Both the position numbers and the translations under genes were made by a program. The notes beneath the pieces are model-generated. The model saw nothing but the letters and a program-made list of their open reading frames with translations, was not told where the DNA came from and did no database searches. From Viridothelium virens (lineage: Eukaryota; Ascomycota; Dothideomycetes; Trypetheliales; Trypetheliaceae): DNA of 64,000 nucleotides. Numbering within the stretch: the first letter of the stretch is position 1; every line of letters starts with the position of its first letter. This document shows, piece by piece, positions 47,600 through 60,800 of the stretch. Location: contig ML991780.1 in the NCBI GenBank assembly GCA_010094025.1, forward strand, positions 248,001-312,000. Reading direction: 5' to 3'.

Positions 47600-50500
47600 A
47601 TGGATGTCTTCATCCGAGGTCTTCCTGTGCAAAGCACATTGAAAGACCTGGAGAATTCTCTCCGAGATCCACTCCGAGTACTAGGAATTGAAGCCTACCA
47701 TTGCATCAAAATGGGAGGCAAAGGCTGCGCAATAATCACCTTTCTGCATCACATCCAAGCAAACCGTTTCTTGGAAAAGCACGGTACACCGCAGCACAGT
47801 CGTCAAAGCCGACCTCGCGAACAGCTGAAAGTCCAAGGCAGATATATAAATTGCCATGAAAGCAACAGTGCTCCTGACGAGTTTATTATTCGCAGCCTGA
47901 AGTCAACCGAGTCTCGAAAAAGTACTGCCGACTCCAAGACGACTGCATCATCTAATGTGAACTCGTATCCAGTTGACGACACAAGATCTTCAAGGACGTT
48001 TGCCATGAGCTCTTTAGCGTGCGGATCGTTGGAGTTTGTCGCTCAGAGCCCTGTGTTCATATCGCACTTTCATGACAACAGAGCTGGAAACATCACCTTC
48101 GGAAACAAAGCGCTGGCAGTGAACTTCACTTCCTTCACGCCCCTCCAGGCCGAGCGTATTCTGATACCCTACTACAGCATTGAAATCATTGGCACCGGAA
48201 CATACAGCAACCCAGCCCTTACTTTATCACTTCGATGGGCGCCGCGGTTCTATAACCAGTGTAGTATGACTTCAATGGAGGCAATTTCACAACTCGGACT
48301 CGCTATCCTTTTAAACCAAGGAAACCCACCTACCAAACGTTCCCGAATAACGAGCATGGATCTTAGTCACGCCCATGTTGCGGACAGCTGTTTTGTGTAT
48401 CGTATCCAGCTCGCAGATCTCTTTGACGTACCTAGGATCCACCAAATGCTACAAAGAGATCAGTCCCCGCCCTCAAACCTACCTTGGGTACCCAGAAATC
48501 TTGCACCTCGGGTACCCCTGGAGGTACAACTCAAGTATCTCAGTGACCAACTTGCGGTAGGCCAACAATATATTAGTCTGGACTTTGGGATCAAATTCCA
48601 AGCGCAGCGGCTGGCTCAAAATGGCTACCTTCCACCAATGCAAGTCGTCGAACTCTTGCCGAAGATTGTATCCATTGCTCGTTCGCAGGGCAATGAGAGG
48701 ACTGCAGAAGCTTTAAGGATGTTAGCTAGGGAGCTCCCGTTCGTCGGACCTCATACCTCCCCTGACGATTTCTCAAAATCGACGCTCGAGGAGAGAATTG
48801 CCGATTATGCTGAGAACTATACCAACGTGAACTCGGTCTATGCAGTCAACAAGCGTCATGCTCATATTGTTCTCATCTATCGTGCCGCAGTCACTCCGGC
48901 TGGAATCTACCTGGAGGGCCCAGATCAAGATACCACGAATCGTGTTCTGCGCAAGTATCCCGAGGATATTGACCATTTCATGCGCGTTGAGTTCATGGAT
49001 GAAGATGGGGAGAAAATCAGGTTCGAAAGAAGAGTCTCATATGACCATATCTTTCATGGTCGCTTCAAGGGTGTTCTTGCCGATGGTGTCAGTGTGGCTG
49101 GAAGGAGATATCACTTTCTCGGCTTTTCTCATTCTTCTCTGAGGCAGCAATCGGCTTGGTTTATTCATCCTTTCTTCGACAAAGCCATTAACAACGTCAC
49201 TGTCCCTGCAGTCATCATTAGAGGACTAGGTGAATTCAGTAACATTCGCTCTCCTGCCAAGTGCGCAGCTAGGATTGGACAAGCCTTCACAGACACAACA
49301 AGCTCCATTCACATAGGTCAAAAAGGTTACAATGTGGTCGAAGATATTGAGAGGAAGGAATATGTCATCAAGGACGGTCAAATTGAGCCTTTGGACCGTA
49401 ACTTTAGCGATGGCGTGGGTACAATATCTTGGAGCCTCTTACGTCGTATCTGGCGTGAGCATAAGCTATCGCGAACACTGAAACCTACACTGTTTCAGAT
49501 CCGCTTTGGTGGTGAGCTGCATTGGGTGTTATTCATCTCTGTCAGATTGCTAACTTTGAACAGGTGCGAAAGGGATGATCTCTTTGGACACTCGACTCGA
49601 GGGTGAGGTTCTCAATCTGCGCAAATCCATGATCAAGTTTGAGTCAAAAGAGGACTGGGATCTGGAAATTTGTGGTGAAGCGACCAGGCCACTTCCAATG
49701 TTCCTCAACCGGCCTCTCATAAAGATCCTAGAAGATCTTGGTGTTGAAGCTCAGGCCTTCCTTGGACTCCAGACGGAAAGGATCAATGAGCTACGAACAC
49801 TAATGACTCACCCCATCAACGCCGAGAGGTTCCTCGAAGAGAATCATATTGGACGGAGTTCTCAGATACCCTCGTTGATTCGCATGCTCAATGAGATCGA
49901 CCTTGTCTATCAAGCTGACGAATTTTTAACCCGGTTTGTTGAGATGGCAATCATCTATCAACTGCGCGAGATGAAGTATCGAGGTCGCATCCGGCTCGAC
50001 AAGACACAAGGTGTCACCCTGTACGGGATCATGGATGAAACTGGATATCTCAACGAGGGAGAGATATATGTACCGATCGAGCGTAAAGGTGAAGGTAGAT
50101 CAGTCCTGACTGACGGAAAAGTAGCTATCACGAGGTCGCCAGCCATGCATCCAGGTGACGTGCAGTTGGTCCATGCAGTTGATGTCCCTCAGGACTCTCC
50201 ACTCAACGCTCTGTACAACTGCGTCGTCTTCAGCTCGAAAGGCACGCGTGATCTTCCAAGCCAGCTCAGCGGCGGTGATCTCGATGGTGACCAGTATCAC
50301 ATCATCTTCGCACAGCAGCTTTTACCTACGCGGACCTATTCTGCGGCCAATTATCCCAGGATGGCTCCTGCAGATATCAATCGTGCTGTTGAGATTCCAG
50401 ACATGACAAATTTCTTTATTGAATTCATGGAAAATGATCGACTTGGACAGATTAGCAACATGCACATGCAATTGGCGGATCAGAAAACACTTGGCGTACT

Positions 50501-51418
50501 GGATGAAGATTGCATAACGCTCGCAGCATTAGCTTCCACGGCTGTCGACTTCTCCAAAACTGGAATTCAGGTATGTCAATAAACACACCGTGATTCAGAT
50601 AATTTAGTAAAAAGATGACTAACACTTGTAAGGCAAATATGACCAAATTGCCCAAATACAGCAGATGCCGACCAGATTTCATGGCACCTGGTCCTCGAGT
50701 CAGAATACAAGGTCGTCTAGAATTTGACATAGAAGATGAAGAAATGGGAAAAGATGACATACTCTCGCAGGAGGATGCCGGATTTAGGTACTATCCGAGC
50801 CACAAGGTGTTGGGAGCGCTATATCGAGCCATTGATGAGCACAAGTTCCTGCAAGAAGTCCGTGACGACGCCCATCAAATCACGACGCTCTTGCCTCATA
50901 AGCCACTCATGGAGAGCCTCTGGAAATATATCAAGCACCACACAATGGTCTTGCAATGGGAACATCTACGGAATTTGGCAGCCGAAATTCGAGAGAGCTA
51001 CGAGGAAAACCTCATCGACATGATGCACAAGTACAGCACAGTTCCGCACCAACCCCTTACTGAACTCGAGGTCATCACCGGTATTATCTTCGGACGGAAT
51101 GAAAGCGGGTACAGTAAGCGTCTTCGCGAGATCAACATGCAGATGAAGGAGCAGTATGACAGAGATGTGCAATTCACAATCGGTCGTATCCTCCACGATG
51201 GTCGCGATACGCAAGTACTCAGCGAAGACGCGCTCGCGCTTGCCACGGCCTGCTTCACTATTGCGATGGAGAAGCCTGGACGTATTGCGAGGGGCATTGG
51301 CGAGCTGAAAAGCTTTAGATATATCGCAGCCGCGTTATGTCTCAGCGAGATCAAGAAAGTCCAGCCAGATAAGTCCTTGACGGACATGGTCGGGTCAATG
51401 TCTCTCCTGGCTCTATAG
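47600..51418 (+). CDS. RNA-dependent RNA polymerase (RNA-silencing type), 3 exons
   Basis: Exons 47600-49511, 49564-50570 and 50633-51418 give 1234 residues. This is a cellular RdRP of the QDE-1/SAD-1/EGO-1 family, which turns aberrant RNA into double-stranded RNA for Dicer. The catalytic motif DLDGD is intact at residues 876-880, within QLSGGDLDGDQYHIIF; upstream ITRSPAMHPGDVQLVHAVD is the conserved substrate-side block. The first 80 residues (MDVFIRGLPVQSTLKDLE, GKGCAIITFLHH) look like an RRM-type fold. All key residues are present, so it should be active. I cannot tell from sequence alone which subgroup (quelling or meiotic silencing) it belongs to, so no symbol is given. Confidence 0.92.
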
Positions 51419-51698
51419 CCACCACGGGCGGGACACGTTGACCGGCCGTCAGGTATAGATCTGAGCGGTGTTGAAGGAAATAGGTTAAAGGACAGGCAAA
51501 GAGTTGCCCGGTTACAGCTTAAGGATTGGCTCTATGGTATGCTTCCATTTGTGCTAGGGTAGGGAGCTTGGAATGGATGGACGCCAGCTTCAATTCCCTA
51601 CCCATCTTCTGTTATCCTCAGAAGCTCAGATTAGATGGTAGGACCCGACAGTAGATAGACTACTTACACTATGAATTCAGCTCATACATTTCCACTCG
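51419..51698. other. Convergent intergenic region, 280 bases
   Basis: Between the 3' ends of the RdRP and clpP genes. Nothing recognised. Confidence 0.5.
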
Positions 51699-52552
51699 TT
51701 ACCTCCTCCCTTCTTCTCCTTCAGGTTCCCTCATATGCATTATCTCATCCACAATCCCAAGGTCCTTCGCCTCCCCTGCACCCATGAAATAATCCCTCTC
51801 CATCAACTTCTCGATCTCGTCCAAGCTATGCTTCTTCGTCAAGTGCCTCTGATAGATACCATTCAGCTGCTGTCGCACCCTCAAAATCTCCTTCGCATGA
51901 ATCGCGATGTCGCTCGCTTGCCCAAAATACCCGCCACTGGGCTGGTGCACCATGATGCTGCTATGGGGCAGACTGAATCTCCTCCCGGGACTCCCTCCAC
52001 AGAGTAAAAGACTCCCCATAGATGCGGCTTGCCCAACGCAGATGGTGGTGACGGGCGAGCGGATGTAGGTCATAGTGTCGTAGATGGCAAGGCCAGCCGT
52101 GACGGAGCCGCCAGGGCTGTTGATGTAGAGGGAGATGGGTTTGGATGGGTTGTCAGCTTCAAGGAAGAGGAGCTGAGCGACGATGGAAGCTGAGACGGTT
52201 TCGTCAACGCTCCCGTTCAGGCAGACGATACGTTCTTTGAGTAGACGGGAAAAGATGTCGTCTGAGGTTGTGAAGAGTTAATTTCGGACCTGATCTTCCA
52301 ATGGGATATGGGACTAAAATAAGCATACATGTGTGCCAACCACCTCCCTATCAAGTCAGCAGAGGCAGAATATGGCTGGAAATGTTTTAAGCCTACCACC
52401 GTCTCAGTCACGTAAGGTGTAGGAACCCATGATCGTGGAGGATTACCTCGGTCTCCCGAAGCTCCTGACGATATGGACCTGAGTCCAAAGTACAGTGAGC
52501 CTGGTGACCTTATTCGAGGCGCTCGACAAGCTCTTAGACTTCTTATAATCAT
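51699..52552 (-). CDS. clpP: Mitochondrial ATP-dependent Clp protease proteolytic subunit, 3 exons
   Basis: Exons (minus strand) 52397-52552, 52329-52347 (19 bases) and 51699-52261 give 245 residues. ClpP forms the tetradecameric chamber of the matrix ClpXP protease. The catalytic triad is visible: Ser139 in [10 protein letters not shown], His164 in [10 protein letters not shown] and Asp215 in MERDYF, at the spacing of E. coli ClpP. The Arg-rich first 40 residues look like a mitochondrial presequence. The micro-exon encodes GGGWHT, which is conserved before [12 protein letters not shown]. Budding yeast lacks ClpP, whereas filamentous fungi keep it. The coding strand again passes from C-rich to G-rich towards the 3' end. 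Confidence 0.93.
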
Positions 52553-52906
52553 GCTGTTGTTGTTGAAGATTGCTAGGTCGAATCCTTACCCAGTGTGGAG
52601 CTTTGCAGACGCGCCGAGACGCGTTTAGCGACAGCCGCGGATGCATTCATCTCGCTCCGCCGTGACAAAGAGTCTCCAAAAGATATATTCTCTCAGATTT
52701 AGTCTACGTACTGATTCCCTGAAACTGAGCGATAACAACAATCGACAAACAATAGATCTCTGGCCAGACCCTCATTCAAGCCTTCCAAGTACAATGCATG
52801 GTCCACAGACTATTGTATTGCCAATATTATGTCCCTGGCCATTTTCATCTCAGTGCCGCGCAGTTCGGACGTTCGATGATTTCTGCCGTACCATCATAGA
52901 AATTCA
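52553..52906. promoter_or_regulatory. Divergent promoter between clpP and the unknown mitochondrial protein gene
   Basis: A 354-base gap between two head-to-head genes, both probably for mitochondrial proteins. No clear motif. Confidence 0.4.
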
Positions 52907-54321
52907 ATGAGACTGCGGCAGGCAGCTAAGCATCTGTCGTATGGTCTGCGTACGCATTCTGGCAGAGAGTTCTCAAATACTGCCGCGAAATGGGAGACCA
53001 ACCCGGCCAGCGCAACAATCCCGACCGATGCATGCGACACTGAAGCAGAACTTCCAGTCGAGTTTCGAGATGGGAAACCACGTCCAGTCCACAAACGGAG
53101 GCATGGCAATTCATCGCTGCCCTTACCGCCATTCATGGATCCTTCCATAAAAGCCCAAAAGGAGAGGCACAAGACACCGAAGCCCCTTCCAGGCCCAAAA
53201 GAGCGCACTCCTTTCCAGCAAAAGCTCTACGAAAACCCCTATGGTACGCCCTTTCCCTCCCTCCACCCTTCATCCTCTTTGACTCTACGCTAGCACAAGC
53301 CCTCGCAACGCCCGTCCGCGTCTGCAAAATCACCGACGCCCTCCTTCCCTCCTACTTCTTCCTTGACTTCCACGACATGCTCCCCCCAGCCGACGCACCC
53401 GAACCCTCCTCCCCATCTCCACCTTCTTCCGACTCCAACCCTACACCCACACCCACATCTCCATCCTCCTCCACCTCCGCTCCATCCTCCAGCACAAAAC
53501 CCTCCAAACCTCGCCGCCCCCACCCAGGCCCAACCCACTGGCTCCTGCCGCTCCCCCTCCACCGCGCCGCCCACCGAACCAGCCACCCGACGCACCCCCC
53601 AAACAAACCCATCCGCATCCTCGCGCGCCGCACCCTGCTGCGCTACCTCAGCGGATCCGACGTGAAGGCGGAGGCGCGGCGGCGACGGATGCTGTGGGCG
53701 GGGCCAGGAGGCGGCCGGCGGGAGCGGGTGTGGCGGGAGGACATGGCGGATTTGGTGGGGGGGTTATTGCGGGAGGTGGTGGTGGGGAAGCTGGCGTGGG
53801 TGGTGAGACATGGAGGGGGGAGACTGGTTGAGGGGGTGGAGGGGATAGGGTGGGGGGAGTGGATGAGAGGGGTGAGCGGGGTGGAGGGCGTGGGATGTGT
53901 GTTGGTGATGGTGAGGGGATTGTCGGAGAGGGTGGTGGGGTTGGAACGGAGGTTGGAGGAGTGGGAGAGGGGGGTGGAGAGGGATGTGGAACGATTTTTG
54001 GACTTGGAGCTTGAGATTCGGAAGACTTGGCTTGGCTCCAAGGGGCTTACGAAGGGGTTGAATAAGCTTAGAGCGCGGAATGTGAATTTGGGGGCTATGT
54101 ATATGCCGATGGAGCTGCCGACGATACAGTATGGAGGTGGGGAGGTTCCTGTGTATAATCTGGTGGATATGCTTGGGCTTGAAAAGGCTGGAAAACTGGT
54201 GAAGGGAACCGCGTTCGAGGGGATGAAGTGCATTGTGCTCAAGAAGAGCTATCAAACCACATCACCACAAATGTGGTTAAACAAGCTGCAGGCTTACTTG
54301 GCGGATGATCTGGAGGTGTAA
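52907..54321 (+). CDS. Unknown fungal protein, probably mitochondrial, 2 exons
   Basis: Exons 52907-53243 and 53294-54321 give 454 residues. The N-terminus (MRLRQAAKHLSYGLRTHSGR) is basic and lacks acidic residues, like a mitochondrial presequence. The block LYENPYAQALATPVRVCKIT followed by LPSYFFLDF seems conserved in unnamed fungal proteins. A Pro/Ser/Thr low-complexity insert follows, then HWLLPLPLHRAAHR and a helical region ending with VLKKSYQTTSPQMWLNKLQA. No enzyme motif is seen. The coding strand is very C-rich (53360-53640) and then very G-rich (53650-54000). It is divergent from clpP and convergent with the uS2m gene, both mitochondrial, which fits the predicted location. Confidence 0.78.
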
Positions 54322-54740
54322 ATATGTAATTCTTTGTACAAATACCAAGAAATTGGCTCAAGTATACAACATTCTCACTAGTAAAGCGTCGTCCAGTAAT
54401 CTAGCCGAAGTTGATACAGCTCGATGACTGAACGATAATCCCGTCAGTGCCGTCGAATTAGGTGTTCACCAAAAAGGGTACGGCACGACCATGTAACTTA
54501 CACGTGGCAGATCGACACCAAGGTGAAGTGGATCGTGGATAGGTCACAGAGCTTGAAGCAGTTTCATGAGTAAGAAGACGAGGCTGAGTCTTAAGTTGAC
54601 CGACACTCGTTGCCTTGTTTGTTTGGGGCGCTTGAAACATTAACCATCGACGCGGAAATTAGCGAGGGGCAAGAATCGGCTTTGGCGGATTTTGGTATCG
54701 CGAGAGAATTTATAGTATAGGTTACAAATTTTTAGGCGTC
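54322..54740. other. Convergent intergenic region, 420 bases
   Basis: Between the 3' ends of the unknown mitochondrial protein gene and the uS2m gene. No feature recognised. Confidence 0.5.
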
Positions 54741-56004
54741 TCATGTGTGCCGCGACACCTGTCGTGCCTCGGCGTCCAAAGCGTCTGCATGAACGTCGCC
54801 ATTTTCCTTGGATCGAGTATCTCTCTGAGGCGCTTTCAAATTCTCCGCAGGTGCATATGTGATGTGGTTCCTTGCTGCAGCCTCACGTCGCGCAGCCTGA
54901 CCTTCTTGCCCGGCTCGACCGAGAACGCCGGCGATGACTTGAACACAACGTAAACTAGAGAAATTTCAGCAAGATTCGATCAGCGGAACGTTCGTGAAAA
55001 AAGAATACCTGTCGTCGTTTGCAGGGATAGGATAGGTAACCCAAGTAGGATTGGCATCCGTGTCAATGATCCCGATTGTTGGTATATTGTTCAGTCCGCA
55101 TTCGTGTAGCATTATGTAATTTTCCAACGGATTTAGACAAACCACGAGATCTGGCTTCAAGGGCGGGCGATCCGCCAATTGGCTATCGAAGCCGGGTATT
55201 TCTTCGTCGAATTCGTTGACAACTTTTAACCGACATTTTCCGAGGATCTGGAGTCCATTGGTAATGCTACCTGGTGTCCATCGTTCAAAAAGATGGCAGC
55301 CACCTGCTAATCCTGCAGCGCGAACGACGCATCTATCCTGTCCATTTCGAGTTCCAACGAAGAGTATGAGACCTCCGCGCTCTGCCACTGCTGACACTAC
55401 TTTTGCAGCTCGCCGGAGATATGCCGCTGTGACGTCCAAAGAGATGATGTGAATTCCATCGTGGACGCCAAAGATATAACGCGCGTTGGCTGGATTCCAC
55501 AAAGACGTGTTATGCCCAAGGTGGGCCTGCGATGCGAGGAGAAGTTCAAGGGTTACATCTGAGGGACGAGGAGGGTTCGATATTAGGGTGTGAGGTTGAT
55601 AGTGCTTTGCAACTTCAGTTCCTAAGCTGCCAGTAACCTTTTCTGCATGGCATTGTCAGAGTTCATCCCATCGGCAGCTCATGAGTTCACAAACTTACGT
55701 TGTCGTAGAAGTTCTTGGAAGTCTTCTGCTATCGAATCCGTTTCGACCGGAGCGTGTGTCTCAGCATCGATTGTCTGGACATGATGGATGCTGTATTGAT
55801 TGACTTCCGACTCGATCGCACGTGTCTCTTGTAACTGATTTTGGAGCGACTGATGAATTGAGTCCGCAGGGGACGCTAGACAACGCTTCCACTGTCTCGC
55901 AGCATTTCTTCGTATAACGCATCGGCCTAGAGGATGTGAGAGAAGTACGAGCTTCATATGGGTGCGAGCTCACCTTGACGTAGAGTAAATTGCCGTATTA
56001 TCAT
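54741..56004 (-). CDS. MRP4: Mitochondrial small-subunit ribosomal protein uS2m (Mrp4), 4 exons
   Basis: Exons (minus strand) 55974-56004, 55699-55926, 55009-55642 and 54741-54954 give 368 residues. The protein is uS2 of the mitochondrial small ribosomal subunit. Characteristic blocks are LLASQAHLGHNTSLWNPAN, YIFGVHDGIHIISLDVT, ILFVGTRN, RWTPGSITN, PDLVVCLNP and NIPTIGIIDTDANP, all in the usual uS2 order. A presequence-like N-terminus (MIIRQFTLRQGRCVIRRNAA) and a C-terminal extension of about 70 residues are mitochondrial additions. The first exon is only 31 bases. Phases fit at every junction. It is divergent from wc-1 across 1.86 kb. Confidence 0.93.
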
Positions 56005-57859
56005 GATGTATCCAACGTCATCAATGTTACGTCGGAAGCGGTCCTAGAGGCATTTTGAAGGTTTTCATAAAGTTCCAGGCGTACCAGGGTATTCATAACG
56101 GACTAAACGTCGGCACAAAGAGCCGTAGCACAACTGGTACGAAATACTCCATACACATACAACTGGGTGACTGGGCATCCTTGCCAATATGTACGCCATA
56201 CCTCTCTGGGATTCTCATCTACTTCCAGTTTCCTCTTAACATTCCATGTTGTTGTTTGAAACACATCGGCATTAGTCTGTAACTGAGGTAATATCGTTAC
56301 TATTCCCAACCCCATTTTTTCCCTACTATTGCGATTTGCACACAAAATGTGGCAGTTTCCAGTCTCTCATTCCTTCTCAGAAAACCAGCATGGGACGACT
56401 CCCCATTAACCTGCAGGGAGGGAGCTAGTGCATATGCACAAAGCCGTAGATTACCGAGCGAAACAGGCACGAACTCTTTCTCCGAGAATCCTAACAGAAG
56501 CGGCCAAATGGTATGCTTCTGTTGGCGCGGGAGAATGGAGTTTCAGAGTATCCCATGTCCGGTGTCTTACAGCAGAGATGCGCGCCGCTGACCGGGTGTT
56601 ACTGTTTGTGTCAACGTAGCCTGTGGCAGCGTTTGACGGCCCCGATGGTGCGTGAGCGGGTAACTCCAGAAGCAAAGCCTCAGGACCCTTCCGTATCTCA
56701 AATTCCGATGTCTTCGGGTCATGGCATTTTGCTCTGCACTAGTTGGGGTACTGCTGACAGCCTGGTTCCACTGCACATACTTCTGATAGACTTTGCTTGG
56801 TTGCAAATGGGTGAGCCGTACTATAAAAAGAAAGAAGTTTTCCCAAGATTTATCAATGGACTCCAAGACTTGATTCCCCGCCGCCTCTCCAATGCCGTGC
56901 TACGATTGGCGAACAGGAGGCAATGTAAATCTTCCGCGGATGTATGCAAGGTCTCCGCTTGACAGCAGACCTTGTACGAGCGTATGAGAGGGGTGGCCTC
57001 AGTGCTCGAGCTGCTCCTCTCGCACGGCTCGACCAACATTCGGGTGCCTCATCGCGCTCCTTTCCCCAGCTGTGTCTCACAGTTGTGAAAGCAGTTGGGT
57101 ACACTCATTTTCGTGTCCGGCATAGATAGCGTTCAAACTACATTTCTCCGAGTGTCCATCATCTCAAGTCCGGGCACCGCGCTTGGATTGCATCTGACCT
57201 GCCGAAGCAGGAAGCTTGTCGCTGGATATCTACGGATCAATGGAGTCGCGGCTTTGATCCGGCCAGTCGTCAACGTCGCATGCAGAAGCTCTCCAGAAGA
57301 AGTGTCAGATGACTCTCCCAAGCAATTTACTTTCTTGATCACTTTAATGATCCACATTGCTTTTAGAGAAAGTCCGAGGTAGTCAATGAAGCCAAGCTCA
57401 CTGCGGCTATTCTGCACACAGCCGCCGTCGGAGTCTAAAGCCAGCGCCATTGCGCAGGGACGATTACCGCACACCAACCCTCCAGGGCTCGACACCCCAG
57501 TCATCATTCTGTGAGCTCACTTTTCATCATCGTTTTGCGACCTACTCGTCCATAACCTGCGCCTTCTGAACGCGGTCCGTTCCTAAGCTTGCGTCGCAGC
57601 TCCCGGTGTCCCTCTCCTGGCTCGCCACCAGACTTCTGGAGAGCCCAGACTTGCTTACCCCAGGCTCGGCCGACGACTTCGTTCGCTTCGCTCATCAGCA
57701 TTGCGTCCAATGTCGTTGGCAGATCGTCTTCTCTAATACCACCAAAACGTTAGCTACATGCGGAATCCATATATCTGCCGGAACGTACCACCGGGCCTTT
57801 GCTACGAATAGCGGCGCGGCCGCTTGCCGTTCGCCTGGCAAGCCGTGCTTTTCAACACC
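56005..57859. promoter_or_regulatory. Long regulatory gap between the uS2m gene and wc-1
   Basis: A 1.86-kb divergent region. Frames here are short and lack motifs. Most of it is probably promoter and long leader of wc-1, whose relatives often have extended upstream control regions. I see no confident light-response element. Confidence 0.45.
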
Positions 57860-60800
57860 ATGAACGGCTACTATGGCCAACAATACAACCCGGACGATCT
57901 ACAGGGCATGGGAAGGAGTGCAGAGGGAAACAGTAATATGGCTATGATGGGTCAAGGTGGGATGAGTCCGTCTGGGATGCTTGGGGGTCAGTCACTGGAT
58001 GATATCGTCAATCAAAACTCGAAAGAGATGCGCCGAAGCAGTGTTCCGGTCCATTATGGAGGCAATCAAAGCAATATGAGCCCTGATATACGGAGACTTT
58101 CGATGATGGAATTCAGTGGCGCCTCACCGGGAGGACCATTTGATGGCTTTCAATTCGACCCTTCGACTACCGTCACGGATGGCGCGATGCCGGCGCGAAC
58201 CTCCAATCCCAACGCTACCGCACCACTAAATAGCAGAAGGCAGTCGACCAGCAACGTCGCTCTCAATGATCAATTCACCGGTCAGACTTCTCCCTACATG
58301 CAGAATCCAGGCTCTGCATATCAGTCACCAATGCATCCATCGACAGGGCTTGACATGGGCATGGCTGACTCGTTCATATCACCCGGGCTGAACATGCAGT
58401 CTGATTATTCGAACATGAACACGATGATGTCAGGGGGTATGACGCCAATGGATGCATATCAATCGGATCAATTTACGTCTATGGGCGCCTCCCCAATGCC
58501 TCCGAAAGTGACAGGTCCCACGCAACCCTCCTTACCAAAGGATACCAGTGGCGGTGGCACTCCGTCGACTTCTCGAGAACAGCGGGGCAGTAAAGACAAC
58601 CAAAGCTCGACAGAGGTTGTTCACGACCCATCGCGTTCGCAAAGCTTCGATCTGGCGCGGACTAATTCTGTCCAAAGCACACCGCAGCCTCAGTCACAGA
58701 ATCAGGTCTCTAGCCAAATTCTAGCTAACCACCAACATCAACAACCGCAAAATCGACAAAACCCACAGACAGCAAATATTGCCAGTTTAGGCAAGTTTCC
58801 ATGGGCAGATCCACCCGGTAAGCCTCGGATGGCGACGTTAATTCTATCGTTGCGATAAGCTTCGATCATGACTAATACGCGCATCACAGATGGATGGCCA
58901 TCGACCATGCATGGGCGGCCCCACATGAATTCGCAATACAAGAATGCATACTCCTCTACAGGGTTTGATATGCTGGGCGTCCTTGTGAGTCTTTTCTATT
59001 CTCTTATCTAAGTTAGCCAATGTCCATGTCCTGACCCTTCCAGATGCGTGTCGCAACACGACCGAATCCTGAGATCAATATCGGTTCCGTAGATTTATCG
59101 TGTGCTTTTGTCGTATGTGACGCGGAGATGGACGATTTTCCCATTGTTTATTGTTCAGATAACTTTGAACGTCTTACCGGGTACAACAAACATATGATCC
59201 TTGGTCGAAACTGCCGATTCCTCCAGTCTCCTGACGGAAACGTACAAACAGGCATCAAACGTAAATATGTTGACGACGACTCTGTTCTCTACCTTAAAAA
59301 CATGATCAATCTACGGAAAGAAGCTCAAATAAGTATCATCAATTACCGAAGAGGAGGTCAACCATTTATGAATCTCCTGACCATGATTCCCATTGCATGG
59401 GATACTGATAATGTGAAGTTCTTTGTTGGCTTTCAAGTCGACCTAGTGGAGCAGCCAAATGCCGTTACGAACAAAAATCCAGGTAAGACTGTCAGCGATT
59501 GCATCATCAACTGCCGCTTATGACTCTGCAGACGGATCATACTCTATCAACTATCAGCGGAGCATGGGTCTCCCAACATACACTTTGAATGCACCGGATA
59601 ATCACAATCAGACCGATTTTGGAGGACAGACGATCCCAAGGGACGACGTCTCCACTGTTCTGAGTACCATTGGCGCTGGAGAATCAGAGCTGTCGAAACG
59701 AATCTGGGATAAGGTGCTTCTTGAAAATACCGATGATGTTATCCATGTGTTGTCGCTCAAAGGTCTTTTTCTCTACCTTTCGCCATCTAGTAGTCGCATT
59801 CTGGAGTACGAAGCTCACGAGCTTGTTGGGACTGCGCTGTCTTCCGTCTGCCACCCCAGCGATATTGTACCCGTCACAAGAGAGTTAAAGGACACATCGT
59901 CCGGTGCTTCAGTCAATGTTGTGTTCCGCATCCGACGGAAACACAGTGGATACATGTGGTTTGAAGGCCATGGCTCGCTCCATACCGAACAGGGCAAAGG
60001 CCGAAAATGCATCATTCTTGTTGGGCGAGAGCGGCCTGTCTACACCTTAAACAAGAGCGACATCCTTGCCGCCGGAGGCATTGGCGAGAATGAGCTGTGG
60101 ACTAAGATGTCCACTTCTGGCATGTTCCTGTTTGTGTCGGGCAATGTCAGACAACTGCTCGATCGACAGCCTGATGAGTTGCTTGGTACCAGCATTCAAG
60201 CACTTATGCGACCAGATTCAAAAGCCGAATTTGGTCGTATACTTGAACTTTGCCGAACAGGAAAGAAGGCATCTGTGAGACACGAGATGCTCAACAAACG
60301 TGGCCAAGTCTTACAATCCTTCACGACATTGTACCCCGGCGATGCTAGTGAGGGTCAGAAGCCTACCTTTGTTGTTGCTCAGACACGCCTCATCAAATTT
60401 TCCCGCACGAGTCAATCCTCTTCACGTCCAACCTTATATCCTAAAGATGCACGAGAATCGTCAACATCCATTCAAACCACAAGTACAGCAAATATGATCG
60501 GAGCAAACCTCTTGACACATCAGAGGGAAAGCACACCAAAGTCCAACTTGTCAGGAAGATACTTAGGGACGGAGGGCGCAGCAGCTACATACGCAGGCCA
60601 GAATGGACTTGTGCTAGGCCACCAAGATCTCGCACTCGCATCTGATGAGAATGTATTCGATGAACTCAAGACGACAAGGAGTACGAGTTGGCAATTCGAA
60701 CTCCGGCAAATGGAAAAGAGGAACAGACTTTTAGCAGAAGAAGTTCAAAGTTTGTTAGCCGCCAAAAAGAAGCGGAAGCGGAGAAAGGGTGCTGGACAGC

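Noticed and set aside
53643-54242. 199-codon minus-strand frame
   Set aside because: Antisense of the G-rich exon of the 454-residue protein gene; Ser/Pro/Thr-rich by composition only.
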